NCBI GenBank assembly: GCA_949752745.1
Contig: OX457027.1
Span: 87,937,720-88,001,719 of the forward strand
DNA: 64,000 nt
Direction of reading: 5' to 3'
Source: Protula sp. h YS-2021
Lineage: Eukaryota > Annelida > Polychaeta > Sabellida > Serpulidae
The notes beneath the pieces are model-generated. The model searched no databases, was not told the origin of the DNA, and saw only the letters and a program-made list of their open reading frames with translations. The translations under genes were made by a program, and so were the position numbers. Position 1 is the first letter of the stretch. Each line of letters begins with the position of its first letter. Shown in pieces: positions 44,493 to 57,144 of this stretch.

Positions 44493-45299
44493 GAATCCCG
44501 GACAAAACGGCGACGGTCAAAAGGGCGGCAAGTGCAACCCCGGACAAAACGGCGACGAAGATTAATAATTTAATGTTGAAAATAAAAATACAAAGAATAG
44601 TATTGCCAGATAAATCAATTCATGTCTACTTCAAGATAAGACTAATTTGAACCAATATTTAAATTTTAGGGGCAAAATAAAATGGATAATTTAACACTTA
44701 TTTTCTCATATATTCCTATTTGCAATTATACTATAATCCACATTGTGTGGAGGGGGGGGGGGGGGGGGGGTAAATAAGTACATTTTAAAAGACATTGTGC
44801 TTAGCGACTGTGCCCACTAATCCGTTATGGCACGTGAATCCACATCAATAAAAGGCAAAATGAAAATGCCTTTTAAAGGACTTCGGATTATCAGAAATGA
44901 AAGACTGATGTTTTACGCGCCTTAATGAACTAATCCGTTGGGCTCCCGTTGAACGTGAAACCCAGGAAGGCCAGGATGATTACTGACAGAAAGACTTGTT
45001 GCAGTTGTGGGGTTTGAATTAGGATGGGGGGAGGGAGGTAGGATGGGTGGAGGGAGGATTACTGAGACAGTGACTGGTGACAGGAAGGACGTGGTTAGGG
45101 AGGGCCGGAAGGGCACGCGGGGAGGCTGTACTTTGTCCAAATTTATTTATCATTGAAAGTTAAATGAACTGCGTTGGCAACGTTGTTACTTTCTGTTTCT
45201 TTTTAATAAGCGTTTTAAAGCATAAACTTTTGCCCGGGGTTGCACTTGTCGCCGTTTTGGCCGTCGCCGTTTTGGCCGTCGCCGTTGTGTCCGGATACC
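44493..45299. mobile_element. MULE-like non-autonomous element, 807 bp, 9-bp TSD (copy 2)
   Basis: Exact 9-bp duplication AGTTTTCAC at 44484-44492 and 45300-45308. Left end GAATCCCGGACAAAACGGCG; inverted right end GGTATCCGGACACAACGGCG. Colinear with copy 1 across most of its length, but with fewer arm units. The different target duplication shows an independent insertion only 190 bp away. Confidence 0.93.
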
Positions 45300-45335
45300 A
45301 GTTTTCACAGTTGGTGAATAGCTAGGAAAACTGCT

Positions 45336-45440
45336 TTGTTGTTTGCAATATATTATTCAAGAAATAACCCACTGAAGGAAGGATTTTTGCGTTTTAATTT
45401 TTGTCAAGTTTTAAGCATTTCGCTAGCGAAATGAGGTTCT
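45336..45440 (+). repeat. Partial copy of the dispersed 520-bp repeat
   Basis: Matches 12110-12218 (GTTTGCAATATATTATTCAA, GCGTTTTAATTTTTGTCAA, GCTAGCGAAATGAGGTTCT), so only the 3' part of the family is present. Confidence 0.85.
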
Positions 45441-45499
45441 ATTTTTAATCCGATCCAGTAATTTCCCTATACTCTAACTACTCTACTACTTTCCAAAGC

Positions 45500-48400
45500 T
45501 TACTCTAATCCACCCTGTTCCACTCTTTTCGCACAACCTAGAAGGCCAAGGCCACCTCTTCATTTATTTCTTGCAGCACTCTAGGATTTGCGACAGTATG
45601 AATGCCACATCTCCCGCCCTACCCCTTCCTAAAACCAAACTGCACCTCTTCGAGGAGGCCCTGCCCCTCTACACTTTTCGCAAATTATTGCAAATGACCT
45701 TGCAAAACACCCTCCCCACATTCGACAATGTGCTTATCCCTCTATAATTATCCAGTTTCTGTTTTTCGTCGCCTTTATGTAATAATTGTATCCGCGCTTG
45801 CTTCCATAGTTGTGGTATAACCCCTGACCTAAGTGAATCTCTCATTCTGTTCCCATCCCGTTACAAAAATTAGTTGGATGTCCCTTTCGATCCTACCGCT
45901 TTTCCATTCTGCAGCCTCAAGGCTACTGTCACCACTTCTTGTGCTGTTACTTCCGGTTCGAGGACTCATTACCATGCTGCTCACCAAGTTTGTCCACACC
46001 ATTTTTCCCCGAATACCCCCCCCCCCCCCCCGCTTCGTTTAACCTCTTCAAGTGATCCTTCCGATGTTTGGTTGCTTCCTTGCCGAATACCACATTATTA
46101 TTCGCATCTATCAGCCCTGGTTCGTCTTTTCGTCCCGCTATCATTTTTAGACTGCTAAAATGTTTCCAGAATTTGTTAACTCCTTCCAGTGTATTATCAA
46201 CTTTTTTCATAAAACCGTCTCGTGTCTCTCTGCAGGAAACGCCTCTTTTCCTCTATTGCTTTCGCCTTCTTTCAAGCATTCTTTTCTTTTTTTCCGTTTC
46301 ACCATCTCTCCTTTATCCTTGCTTCTTTTTCTGCTTGCTTCCTCCTCTGCCTAACAACCCTTCTAAACGCTACAACCAGCCTGTAGCTCGTCGTTAGACT
46401 TACTGTCCTTCCCTTCTTCCATCCTTACCTCGACCTTTCCAGTTCCAGTCATTCCAGCTATATTTACCGTCTCATTCCACTCCCTCACTATTCTTTCAAT
46501 TTTCTCTTCCGATTCAATGTCCATCCCTTGGTACTTAGCCAACTAACCTTAGAGTTTTTATTCCCCATTTGTTTTCCATGTGTGACTGCTAGCGTCTATC
46601 TCTGGTCTGGTTCTGGAATGCCAAGCCATGTCGTGTGCGCATTTATGCCCTCCTTTGAATTTATAATTTCTAGTGCTTCTGAGTATAACCACCCTAATAT
46701 GCCCCCCCCTCTGCTAAGCTCATCACTTCCTGTTCCTTTCTATGAATATCTCTCTAATACCGGTCCTTGTGATCCCACCAGCCAAGTCTCTATGAAAGCG
46801 AAAATACCAGTTTGCATCTCCTCTACTCTCGTTTGCCTATTAACACATACATTTATCAATCCGCAATTTGCACTAACCCTGCTACCTTTTGCCGTTCCTT
46901 ACTGCGACCAGCTTGTGGCGCTCCTCGCCTTCTCGCCACCTGTTTGCCCCTACCTGTTCCATAAAACCCCTTATTATTTTCCTCAACTTTCCCATCCTCT
47001 CCCCATGGCTTTTGAACTCCCCTGCTCCCCCTTCCCCTGCCCCTTCAGCGGGCATGCATCCCAACCTCCAGCAATTAACATCTAGTCCCTCCTCCTTCAA
47101 GTGCAGTCCATCCTATAAATATAAACCCACAAGAAATTCTCCGAACTTAGCCACCAGCTACCCTTATAATTTTAAATAATGTCTCACCCTCTCATTCACC
47201 CCTCCTCACAATACCCAGCTCCCCACCGCTGTACCCACCACCCCTTTGCACACGGAAAAATCCTGTCCACACCAACAATGTATCTTTCTTCAGTCTCTGC
47301 AACCCTCCTCTTATTGTCATCAGATCCTCTATGACTCCATCACCAATCTCCCTCTTGAAGCAATCTCTCCCCCTGCCTCTTGGAGCAAAAATCTCCTTCC
47401 CCTTCGTATCGACCTCCTAAGTAACTCTTCGTCAGCATGAAGCAAACTCCCGGAAGTCTGTTAAGTGACAATTCTCTCCTTCCTTATGCCGAACGCCAAC
47501 AGTGCCACCGCGCCATAGCTCCACTAGGTGTCATTCCTGCGACCCCTTTCACAACCATTCCTGCTTTAGTCCACCCTTGTAGCCTTCTCCAAAGTTTCTC
47601 CCATCCCTCACCATCGACTCCCCAGACACTAGCACCATCGGCAGATCGTTCCATCTCCCAGCATCCCATCTCTTCTCCTCCATTTTTTACTCCTGATTTT
47701 CTCTCTTAACTCCATCCAAATCTTGCCCAACCAATTTTGAGCAAACCCATCCTGATGCGGTGTGTCCTCCACAATGCCTCCGATTATTGATACTAACAGT
47801 CCCTCAAGTGCTTCTGTGCCTGCCCAATCTCCGAACTTAGTCCCTCCCTTTTTCCCTAATCTTCTTGACATTCTCTTACTTACTTGCTCCTGCCCATGAA
47901 ATAAAAACTTCATCCCTGGTAGCCTTCCTCTACCATCCGAAAAATATAATGTTTCTCCTCGTTAAACGATGCCACAGTATCCACCACATATTCTGATAAT
48001 CACTCTCACCATAGAAAAAGTCACCCCAGGAACCCCCTCCCTTTATATACCCCCATTCTTCCTCTAAAAATTGCACTTTCCATGCCCTTCTGTGAAAAAC
48101 AGAAACGTGGCGATCCCGCCTACTGAAGATCTCTACCCAAAAATCCAGAGTCCCTCTTCCTATTTTTGAGCTTTCCCCATCCCTCTCCTTGACACTCAGC
48201 CCAACCTTTTCCTCAACGTGCTCTCATTTCCTTCTTCTAGATCCAACCCACCCCTTTTCAATTCGTCTCTTTTCCTTCCCATCAGCGCCCTCTCTTTGTT
48301 CGTTCTAAAACTTCTGCTGCCCTGTAGGCAACAACACTTCGGTTGCATGCGAAACTGCATCTACCCCATTCTCAACCGTCTGACGTCCTACTCTAACTTT

Positions 48401-48550
48401 CCAACTTTCTTCTCTTCTTGTTTCAGTAAAACTCTTAATTTATTCTACTCTATTCTTCATCTCCAATTTTCTATCTATCTTTCGTACTCTCTCTTCTAAC
48501 CCTCGAATAGTCAGCCGTCCATCTTCCATCTTACAACTTACAAACCTAGA
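45500..48550 (-). mobile_element. Decayed purine-rich LINE
   Basis: On the minus strand, 45947-46210 encodes EGVNKFWKHFSSLKM and PGLIDANNNVVFGKEATKH, the linker of a LINE between endonuclease and RT. 45690-45840 gives LWKQARIQLLHKGDEKQKLD and NYRGISTLSNVGRVF, the start of an RT domain; GRGRAGDVAFILSQILE follows near 45600. Frames are broken. The YADD part of the RT is absent, because the element is cut near 45440 by the dispersed repeat. 46400-48550 is strongly purine-rich on this strand, with no certain domain. Plus-strand ORFs here are CT-rich shadows. Confidence 0.7.
45947..46210 (-). pseudogene. LINE endonuclease-RT linker fragment
   Basis: Encodes NTLEGVNKFWKHFSSLKM, DEPGLIDANNNVVFGKEA, KHRKDHLKRLNEAGGGGG. 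LINE ORF2 proteins often have FW..L..L......GL...G.V......A...W..HF..L at this place. The following RT start lies downstream on the minus strand in another frame. Confidence 0.7.
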
Positions 48551-50790
48551 ACCCTTGATTCCCCCTTTTCACTACTTTCCACTCCAACTCCCCGAAACTT
48601 GACCCTTCGCATTCAAACAACCATTCATCAGAATTCCACTTATCGTGACCAATTTTCCCGGCCCTTTTTTTTTTTACCAGAGTGTTCCATGTTTTCGTGA
48701 TTTTTCTACCAGAGAAAATTTAGAATATTTGCGTTTGCAATGGGATAGAACGCTCTTTTCGATGCAAAAGACCGCAGATCACCTATTCAGGACGAAAGAA
48801 AAAGTAATTATCTTACATCTAACCATATTCCTTAACAGCAATAGGAATATTTTCTTAAATAATAACAGCAAAATTGCCCGTTATTTTCTAAACAGACACA
48901 GAACGTATTTCCTGTGGAAGACCTGATTACTGCCCAGTGATAAACAGAAGGAACAAAACAAACCGAAGTTTCTTTTTGGCTCAAAATTAGAATAAACTAA
49001 TGCTTTAAAATCCTTAATATTGCCTTTTCTTTACTCTGTATACGCTTAATTAAGTGTTAGCTATGAATGATTTTGCATCCTAGCCGTGGTTTATCAAAAA
49101 TTCTAAGAACCATTTTTTCATTCGTTTTGTGCTTCTTACCCTGTGTGCCCCTGTCAGTTTTTTACTTAAACTGATTTTATGAAGTTTCCTTTCCCAGTGC
49201 ATCTGCCATATTTGGCAGGTTTTACTGGACGACTTCATAAAAGTTCTAGGTGACCCTCAGCCAGAATAATCCTGTTCAATACATTGATAACTGAAATCTG
49301 CACAATACTGAGTTTGCATATTTTTCTCAAGTTTTATTGTCATAGCTTGATCGGTTATGGGGCAATCTCACCAGCTTAATCATAATAACACGTAGTGGCA
49401 AAAATGGAACCCTTCATAGCACAGTAGACCCAGGTGTACTGAGGGCCATTGCCCTGGTGGCCTAACACTGCTGACCGCGTACCCTATGCGCACCGATAAA
49501 AAACACAAGCTGTTGGACTTAAGGGTTTGCAATTCCAGTAGTTTGTTGAATTTGAACGATGCGGTAAGGTATAATTTCATTTTCCCGCAATAATCTTGTC
49601 AGACGAACTTGTCTGAGACGGCTAAAGCTAGGACGACCATATGTGGCGGGGACATACTGCAGCATGTGTAGTTGGCCCACATATTAGGCTATGATAGCTC
49701 ACGGTACAATAAATTGCCCTCTCTGATATCGACAATGAGTGAGCAAACAATATATTGCCCTCTCTGATATCGATGAGTGAGCAAATATTGCGCGCATCGG
49801 CGATATGTGCTATATATTGTCGTTAGAGCGAACATATTTCCATATTTCCGGGATGCTCACCTCCACAGGTGCTGTTACGTTGTATTCATATATTATAAAA
49901 AGTGAAAGTTATGACTCTTTGGTTTGCCAGCTATCTCCCTTTTGTCCTTTCATTTGTTATTATTATTATTATCTTTATTTGATTATGTTTTTTTCCTTTA
50001 TTTAAAAAAAAAGAAATTGTAATGTATTTCTAACTGCGAACTCAATACTTCTTTCGTTTCTTCATTTTCAAGTTGGTATTTCCTTAACTGTAAAAAAATC
50101 TCCAAAAGAAATTTACGCGAATAGTTGATCCGTTCATTTGTCACAAGATACTGACAATATGATGTAGCATTAAATCATTCAAACATTGTGACTTTTCATC
50201 AATGTCCGGTTTTCATTCACTACTGAAGTGAACATGGCAAAAATCAGGGTATGACAATAATTTGAGGGTGGAGGGCGAGGGGGGGGGGGTTTGCTGCCTA
50301 GATATTTTTGCTGTGATCCAGACATCTTTGCGACGTCAATTTCCAGATACTTGCACAAGTTGTCAATTTTCTTAAATATATTCAACGTTGCGAGAAAGTC
50401 GTTAAGCTTCGGAAAAAGTAGGGTTTTCGGCAACGAAAAGCAGTGTCTAAACAGCGTTTTATCCAACGGATGTTAAAGACGTTGCGTAGACGTTGATCTA
50501 TAGCGGCTGTAAATGACAACCTAATAATCAAACTTAGGTGGATTATCTGTTTTTGTGAGAACATCCACATTTACACAGCTTTATTCAAAGTTCTGTGAAA
50601 GACATTGATCTGTGGTTGCAATCAATCACAACCAAATTGGAAGCAGAATTAACGTTGCGACTTGGCCTGGTCAGTGATACAACCTCAAATCGACGATTTA
50701 TAGACGCCAGAATGTTTACTGGGACATTGCATATCAAAGCCGTGTTGAGCAGGGTTTTGATGCATCCGGCAATTTTGCATGACTTATTTT
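48551..50790. other. Spacer, nothing coding recognised
   Basis: Ordinary AT-rich sequence. 49690-49790 repeats CTCTGATATCGA and GAGTGAGCAAA. ORFs up to 95 codons at 48645-48926 and 50179-50466 show no known domain. Confidence 0.5.
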
Positions 50791-50795
50791 TTTCA

Positions 50796-50839
50796 AATTT
50801 TGCTACCAATTATTTTTTAAAATAATTGGTAGCAAAATT
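50796..50839. repeat. Perfect palindrome, 21-bp arms
   Basis: AATTTTGCTACCAATTATTTT at 50796-50816 is the exact reverse complement of 50819-50839, with a 2-nt spacer. Confidence 0.97.
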
Positions 50840-53715
50840 GGTCCATTTTTCTTTGTTGTCCTTTTTAACATTGAATTTATGGTACTATAAATTAGGCGTG
50901 AGAGGGTGGGGTGGTATTAGAGACTTACCAGCTCATGTATCTTTACTTCCTTTTAATTTAAAAATTTCTTCATCAAATGAAGTTCAAATGAGCACCAGAA
51001 CTGTGAAAAGAACAAAAATCTCAAAATGACGTCATAATGGCCAACAGAGCCTGTATCACTTTAAAGCCATATGAATATATTTGTTGGAAAAGTAAAGTAC
51101 GGTTATTTAAATTAAAAATGGTAGTAAGTTCACTATCCAGGTATAAGGGAGGAAAGTTTTCTGTCGTTTCTGACTGGTTAAAAGAACGCTCTTAACCCCG
51201 CCTGTGATTGGCAAAGTTTCGGCGATACTTTATACACCGTACAGTGAACGCATACGATGTCGACACAGGCAACATATCGCTATGGTTCCATATTGCTATG
51301 GTCAAGCCTTGTTCACACCAGCGTTGCTGCTGACATATAAATCGCTTGTTTGAAGGCAGTGTAACCTAGACTTTGGTGCAATTTACCTCTTTACATGAAA
51401 TTTCACAAATTTATTAGCAATAATCTAGAGCTTCAAATCTTCATGACCGTACGTTTTACTGCCCTAAGTGTAATATTTGCTATGCGGTACCGAAAATACC
51501 TATGAGGGCCAAACCTCAAAGAGTATTAAGGCAATATAAAAGGAGAAAATTAATCACGGGTATGTTTTTCATACGCAAAACACATGGGTTGTTTCTACAA
51601 GCATTTATGTACGTACACAAAATTTGTCGTGATAGTTTTTATGATTCTATGAATATATTTCTTTGCCATTAATGGTGGATAATAAATCCCGCACAAGCTT
51701 AAGCCAGCCATGCTTATGAAATGCAACTTGATCATGCGAAAAAACGATATAACCCTTCAAATAAAAAATACTAGTTAGCTAAAAATATTTTATAGTAATA
51801 AAAGCACTGTGTATTTGCTAAGTATTCTTTGATTTCAGTTTTTCTCCTAAGTTTTGAATGACAGGAAGTTTAAGTGTCGTAAATATGGGGAAACTTGCTT
51901 TTTATATTGTACTGATGAACTGACATGTGTACACACTGTTTCATAGGGTTTATTCTTGAAAAGAAAACGTTGCAAATGAAGCGTTTATTGTATTTTCATA
52001 ATTTAAAAAACTGCTACTCGAAAATTTCATCTCTGCTTCTAGATAATAGCGTGAAGCATACCAATACCCAATTTCTTTCGTTTACACTTCTGATTCAGAT
52101 GCGAACTCAGTATCAACACTTAACCACAACTATTCACAATATCCCAAAGTTCATTCAGTATAAATAACTGACAAATTGTCTTTAAATTTAAATCATATGT
52201 TGATGATTTGACTTACCTGACTTAAGTTTTCATCATTTATTGTCCTTGTTCAATCCAGACAGAAATCATGACTCTAGTTGTACGTTGCTACTGTTACAAA
52301 CACAATAAATATTTTATTTGAAGATTTGTTACTGAGATCTTCTTTAGATACAACTTTCTGAACTGTTGTTACAGATCCTACTTTGTCATATAAAACTATA
52401 GAGGCTATAATAATCATGGGATCTTGGAATTGATCAAAAGGTGCCTTTTTGAAAGACAACTTTTTATTAGGTCTCTTGGTTAACACTGTTTAATTTTTTT
52501 CTTCACTTTATTTTTTTAAAAATCAATAAAGTTAAAATGCATCACACTTCATTTAATTTGTAACTTTTAAGTTTTTGGTGAACACATAATGTGTTTGACG
52601 CAAGACATGCATGACAATACCTATCAAATTAATAAAAGTGTAAAAACTGACATTATCGTGCCATCTCCGTTAAAAATAAAAATATTACACAACAGAAAGA
52701 TGCAGTGGCGTTTATCGGCGTACTACGATATACTCAATAACCATTTTTTATAAATACCTCGGTGAATTGATAAGTCGGTTGATCATCTATTGCTTATTCA
52801 TCTACGAGCAATACTGTGAAAAGTATTAATAAACATAATTCACATTGAACAAATAATCTTATACTGCCAAGCGTGTAAACGATTAAATAAATCATTAAAT
52901 CAGACTAGCAGATAATCTTTTTTTCAAATTCAGCTTTCCTATTTTTTCATAAAAATATCATATATCCATATTTTAGATGAGTAATAATGTGTTTGAACAC
53001 TTAAACAGGTTGGCACAAGTCTAAATCTTTGCACAATCATAAAGGTGGTTTTGTTAAACGTAAATATTCATTGTAAATTCAAAACTGCGTTTTAAGTGCG
53101 TTTCTGAAAATGATGTTTGTGCTTAGAAATGTAAAGTAAATTTCATATATTTGAATTGTTATTACGTTATCCTTTCTTTATTAACAGTCATATTGAAATA
53201 TCTTTTCTCTGTTAACATTATGATTGAAAGTGTTTTATGCACCGAGTTTGCATATGCGTTCTATGCATAGATCGTGTCCGTACATTTATTTAACTGTGCT
53301 ATGCAATAAATCCATACAGCACACCGTGCCAAAGGGCATATCCTGTCAATAAAGAATGATTTTTTTTTTGGTGAATTTTTTTCATACATTGTGCGCAAAA
53401 AGCAAAGGATTTGATAAAGGATCTACAATAATTTGTAAAGCTTAATTCGGCGCTCGGTTTGCTTAATATATTTTCTGGCTCATATTTACGTGAGATCTTT
53501 GTGAATACTTTCAAACTATTTTAGTTCAGTGAATTTAAATTTTTAATGAAATGAACTCATTTTGCCGCTCTATTACATTTTAAAGGAAGAAGTCCCACAT
53601 CATCGTGACCTTTACCTTTCGTTGTGTTTGCCTGTTATATTCATATTTATTTATCTAGGGTTCCCCCTAGGTTTCCTGATAAAAGCTACTAAATTAGCGT
53701 TTGTGCTATTAGTAA
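50840..53715. other. Long AT-rich stretch, nothing recognised
   Basis: No tandem repeats, TE ends or conserved ORFs were seen. This could be intergenic or a large intron. Confidence 0.55.
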
Positions 53716-54522
53716 ATTAAACATTCAAGGCGGTGAAGGAAAACACAGCGCATAGGGACTCTAGCCTCAATAAAACACGTTGTTTGATATTTAAATTTGG
53801 GGGATATTTTGTTCTTGTTGAAAATTGTTAATTGACGAAACAATGGCAATATTTTTCGTTCAACAACACGCATTACAATTTGCAATTTGCCCATTAACAC
53901 AACACTAACCCAACTAAAATACAATTATCAATTAACATGAAATACGACAATGATAAGCTGTGACGTTTGTTACGTAAGTACCCAGACACGTCCTATCGAT
54001 GATGCGGTACTACGGGAACGGTTTGTTTATCGCTTATACGTGAACTGCTGAACTTTTTTTGAAAAATAAAAGCCAGGATGGAAGCTTGGGGACGGAGGTG
54101 GGTTGACCCGTGCGCTAGGGCGAAAGCAGGAAAAAGGCATCGTACCCCTCTGTTGCCCAACCGGAGTTTTACCGCCGGTGCTCCCCCTACTTCGATGTTC
54201 GCTAATTATTAACCAGTAGATGCAAAAGAAAACAGATAAAGGATTGAGTACCATTACACAGTGACACCGCGGTAATTTTAAAAACAAATAAAATTTATTA
54301 TTTTACCATTAAACATTCAAGGCGGTGAAGGAACACACAGCACATAGGGACTTCTCTAGCCTCAATAAAACACATTGTTTTATATTTAAATTTGAGTGAT
54401 ATTTTTTTCTTGTTGAAAATTGTTATTTGACCAAACAATGGCAATATTTTCCGTTCAACAACACGCATTACAATTTGCAATTTGCCCAATGTATCACCCA
54501 GAGAGAGTAGGGATAGGGAGAA

Positions 54523-54524
<2 letters not shown>

Positions 54525-54587
<63 letters not shown>
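54525..54587. repeat. (ATT)n microsatellite
   Basis: About 21 ATT units, between the YR coding end and repeat B1 of the DIRS-type element. Confidence 0.95.
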
Positions 54588-54588
<1 letters not shown>

Positions 54589-54595
54589 GTTTAAT

Positions 54596-54985
54596 TTACA
54601 CTTTTGACCCCAACATCTGAGAGCACTTAAAACGCAGTTCTAGGGGAATATCGATGTATCTCTCTGAAGACCAACCCCCTTGGGACTTGATAATTTCTGG
54701 GGGCAAACCACATTTTAGCGCAAAGCTGGCTCCGCCTCGGCGGAGACTATGGCCACTGTACCGTGAGGGGTCCAGAGCCAGAGTGTTTAGGAAACTTTTG
54801 AGTAACTGCGTAAACATATCATGTGTTAGAGGAGTGAAAAATGCTCCAACAATGCACGAGAATAGTAGGGCATCTAGTGGGGCAGGGCTGGACGACAGGG
54901 TCTTTCTTAAGACTGTAACTGAACACAAAACACAATTGGGAATCTCAGGGATGGGAACACAAAATACTCTAAAAAAATCCCTCAA
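54596..54985 (-). pseudogene. DIRS-type tyrosine recombinase, catalytic C-terminus
   Basis: It encodes DPSRYSGHSLRRGGASFALK, the H-x-x-R box of tyrosine recombinases, followed by GLPPEIIKSQGGWSSERYID with the conserved GGW and a candidate catalytic Tyr. In the family this enzyme joins the circular cDNA to a target without the usual target duplication. The frame is shifted relative to 55009-55563: a stop and a shift near 54990-55020 separate the two halves. Confidence 0.88.
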
Positions 54986-55008
54986 TGTTTTTGTATACTT
55001 TACCTTGA

Positions 55009-55563
55009 CTAGGGCCCATGATTTTGAAAGGTAAGGTCTCTTCTACATAAAACTTTACGACAATCGTGTGAATTTACAGCTCTAGTCAGAAGGGTTGATT
55101 TCCTAAAAAAGGTGTAAAACCCCATTAAGCAGGCTGCCCAGAAGCAAACGTGTAAACTGTTCCTGGTGTCAATAAGCGGCGCAATGCGAGATAGAATCTC
55201 TATTGTTATCGGTAGTTTTTGAAGCGGTGCTGTTCCAAATTTTGTGTCAATACCCTTCAGGAGAGTTTGTAAGAAGTAATTGTTCACTCCTCTAAGGGGT
55301 TCTCGTAGCCGAGCTCCAGATGCAGTAATCTGATGGCGCTGAGATAACAACGGACTGATTGCGGCTTTAAACCTCTTGACAGGAAGGCCACGTAGCGTAA
55401 AACTGTTTGATTCTCTGCGGGTGCGGGGCGGCAATGGAAATAAAAAACAGAATGCTAAGTATGTCCTCAACTGTGTTGAATATGCCTTTTGTGTGTTATC
55501 CGCCAAGGCTTCCTTTCTCAGGGATATTATCTCAGCGTCCAGAAAGGCCTTTTGTCGTTCCAT
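55009..55563 (-). pseudogene. DIRS-type tyrosine recombinase, N-terminal part
   Basis: LRKEALADNTQKAYSTQLRT is the SAM-like core-binding start (AL...T...Y...L..Y..FC). ACLMGFYTFFRKSTLL holds the first catalytic Arg of the box (G....LR.SEL in relatives). It ends RRDLTFQNHGP at a stop, beyond which the next frame resumes. Probably inactive because of the break. Confidence 0.85.
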
Positions 55564-55621
55564 TCCTGTAATAAACGAATTAAAGACTCGTTAGACATGT
55601 GGTATTCTAGAGGGTAGAAAT

Positions 55622-55807
55622 TCAAATGCGAGAATGCATATGTTGCAAACGACAGATGCTATCCGCTAAGACGTTTCTTTGAGTTGAAACGAAACAAGCT
55701 ATCGGCCTGATATTGGATTGTGCACATTGCAGGAAGATATCTCTCAGAATATCCAAAGCCAAATTATCCTTTATAGATCCTTTATTCAGGGCGTATAAGG
55801 TGGTCAT
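55622..55807 (-). pseudogene. DIRS-type RNase H fragment
   Basis: DNMTTLYALNKGS (using the codons just before the ATG), LALDILRDIFLQCAQSN and STQRNVLADSICRLQ match the retroelement RNase H end (DN...V..N.GS..., N..AD.LSR). Only the last third is in one frame; the rest lies upstream with stops. Confidence 0.78.
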
Positions 55808-56081
55808 GTTGTCAGTGTGTAAACGCGAATCTTCTTATTGCTACAGAAAGATGTCCATCACTTAAATGAGACTAACACCATCATTAGCTCTTTAACATTT
55901 ATGTGTTGAGGGTGTATTGTCGGAAAGTCTCTTTTCCAGTTGGTAGTCGATAGCACGATTGTTTAGCAGGAGGGCTGCGCCTCCGGAAACGGAACTGCTA
56001 TCCGTATAAATGCATGCAGGATCGGCGACGACCTATTCAACAAGAATTGGCACGTGCCATTGAATGAGTTGCAGATTTGCG

Positions 56082-56621
56082 TTACATGGTAATATCGCGA
56101 CGCGTATTACCGGATAAGCCAATGCGGTGGTGCGGGTTACGTGATTGAGCCATGCTATCAATAAGGCGCCGAATAGTTGGGCGAATGGCAGGAACGACCC
56201 GTGCAATCCAGCAGGCCAACGATTCATTTACTTCTTTCAGCTTAGAAGTGGGAATAGAGAGGGTACCCTGGTTGGGTGAAATGCACTTAGTCCAGCTAAC
56301 TGAAAACTCCAGCGAAAGCAGGGTGTGTATTAGGATATGCATTGCTCGACTGCATTCTTCGAGCGAAGAGGCCGTAATGAAGGAGTCGTCGATATAACAA
56401 ATAATTGCGTTGATGCCCATGCGTTTGAGAATCCTGCAAACACTTTGGGTGATCCGATGAAAAATGCCGACGCTAAGTGACGCCCCAACATGGAGGCGAG
56501 TATCTACTAGGTGGGTGTATTGCTTATCCCCAGAAAATTTCAATTTAAAACCAGCCAGGTATCGTGAATAGCTACTGAGAGGCACATGCCGATACGCTTG
56601 CTGTAGATCAATCTTACACAT
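56082..56621 (-). pseudogene. DIRS-type reverse transcriptase
   Basis: KIDLQQAYRHVPLSSYSRYL (motif A), DTRLHVGASLSVGIFHRITQ (motif B; the usual PFG is altered) and AIICYIDDSFITASSLEECS (motif C) followed by FSVSWTKC. This is the DIRS group wording. Upstream, SINSHASPDKHRFASIDT-like sequence precedes it in a shifted frame. Confidence 0.88.
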
Positions 56622-56725
56622 AAAGTCATTTTCCCTTCATAGAAACTGTTGTGTCGATGGAAGCGAAACGGTGTTTATCCGGGGAGGCGTGAGAATTAAT
56701 CGAAAACCCCTCGGGCTGTGAACAG

Positions 56726-56938
56726 TCATGTATGAGTCGTATAGAGCCATCCTCTTTTGATATCGCGGCTAAGGGGGCAGCCATTGGGTTGTTCCCTCCT
56801 TATGTTATTCGATATTATCCGGGTTATTAGTTCCTGTTTATTCCCTTTACAGCTGATGCCGTAACTCCGCAAAATATATTTAAGCTCACTGCTTCGCATA
56901 GATTTCAGTTCGCTCTCACAGTATGTTAAATGCTCCAT
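56726..56938 (-). pseudogene. SAP-like motif ORF at the 5' end of the DIRS-type element
   Basis: It starts 3 bp after repeat A1. Residues 9-44 (SELKSMRSSELKYILRSYGI, SCKGNKQELITRII) fit the SAP motif (L....V.ELK..L...GL...G.K.ELI.RI), a small DNA-binding helix pair. It may be the remaining start of a gag-like ORF whose bulk is deleted, since the RT begins about 100 bp later. This assignment is from pattern only. Confidence 0.6.
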
Positions 56939-57144
56939 AGTTTGACCCGTGCGCTAGGGCAAAAGCAGGAAAAAGGCAGCGTACCCCTCTGTTGTCCGGA
57001 GTTTTACCGACTGTGCTCCGCCCCCCCCCCCACTTCCCTGTTCGCTAATTATTAACCAATAGATGCAAAGGAAAACGGCAAAAGGATTGAGTACCATTAC
57101 ACAGTGACACCGCGGTAAGTTTAAAAACAAATAAAATTTATTAC

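Larger units (their letters stand above)
53716..57144 (-). mobile_element. DIRS-order (PAT/Ngaro-type) tyrosine-recombinase retrotransposon
   Basis: Read on the minus strand: repeat A1 (57144-56942), ORFs (SAP-like, RT, RNase H, tyrosine recombinase), repeat B1 (54488-54308), A2 (54300-54103), then B2 (53892-53716). A1 and A2 share about 200 bp (TTGACCCGTGCGCTAGGG...ACACAGTGACACCGCGGTAA). B1 and B2 share about 180 bp (ATTAAACATTCAAGGCGGTG...CAATTTGCAATTTGCCCA). This A1-ORFs-B1-A2-B2 layout is the split direct repeat of PAT and Ngaro elements. About 210 bp separate A2 and B2. The coding part is short and broken, so the copy is dead. Confidence 0.88.

Noticed and set aside
45833..47709. Several plus-strand Ser/Pro/Leu-rich ORFs
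   Set aside because: CT-rich antisense of a decayed minus-strand LINE; composition-driven open frames.
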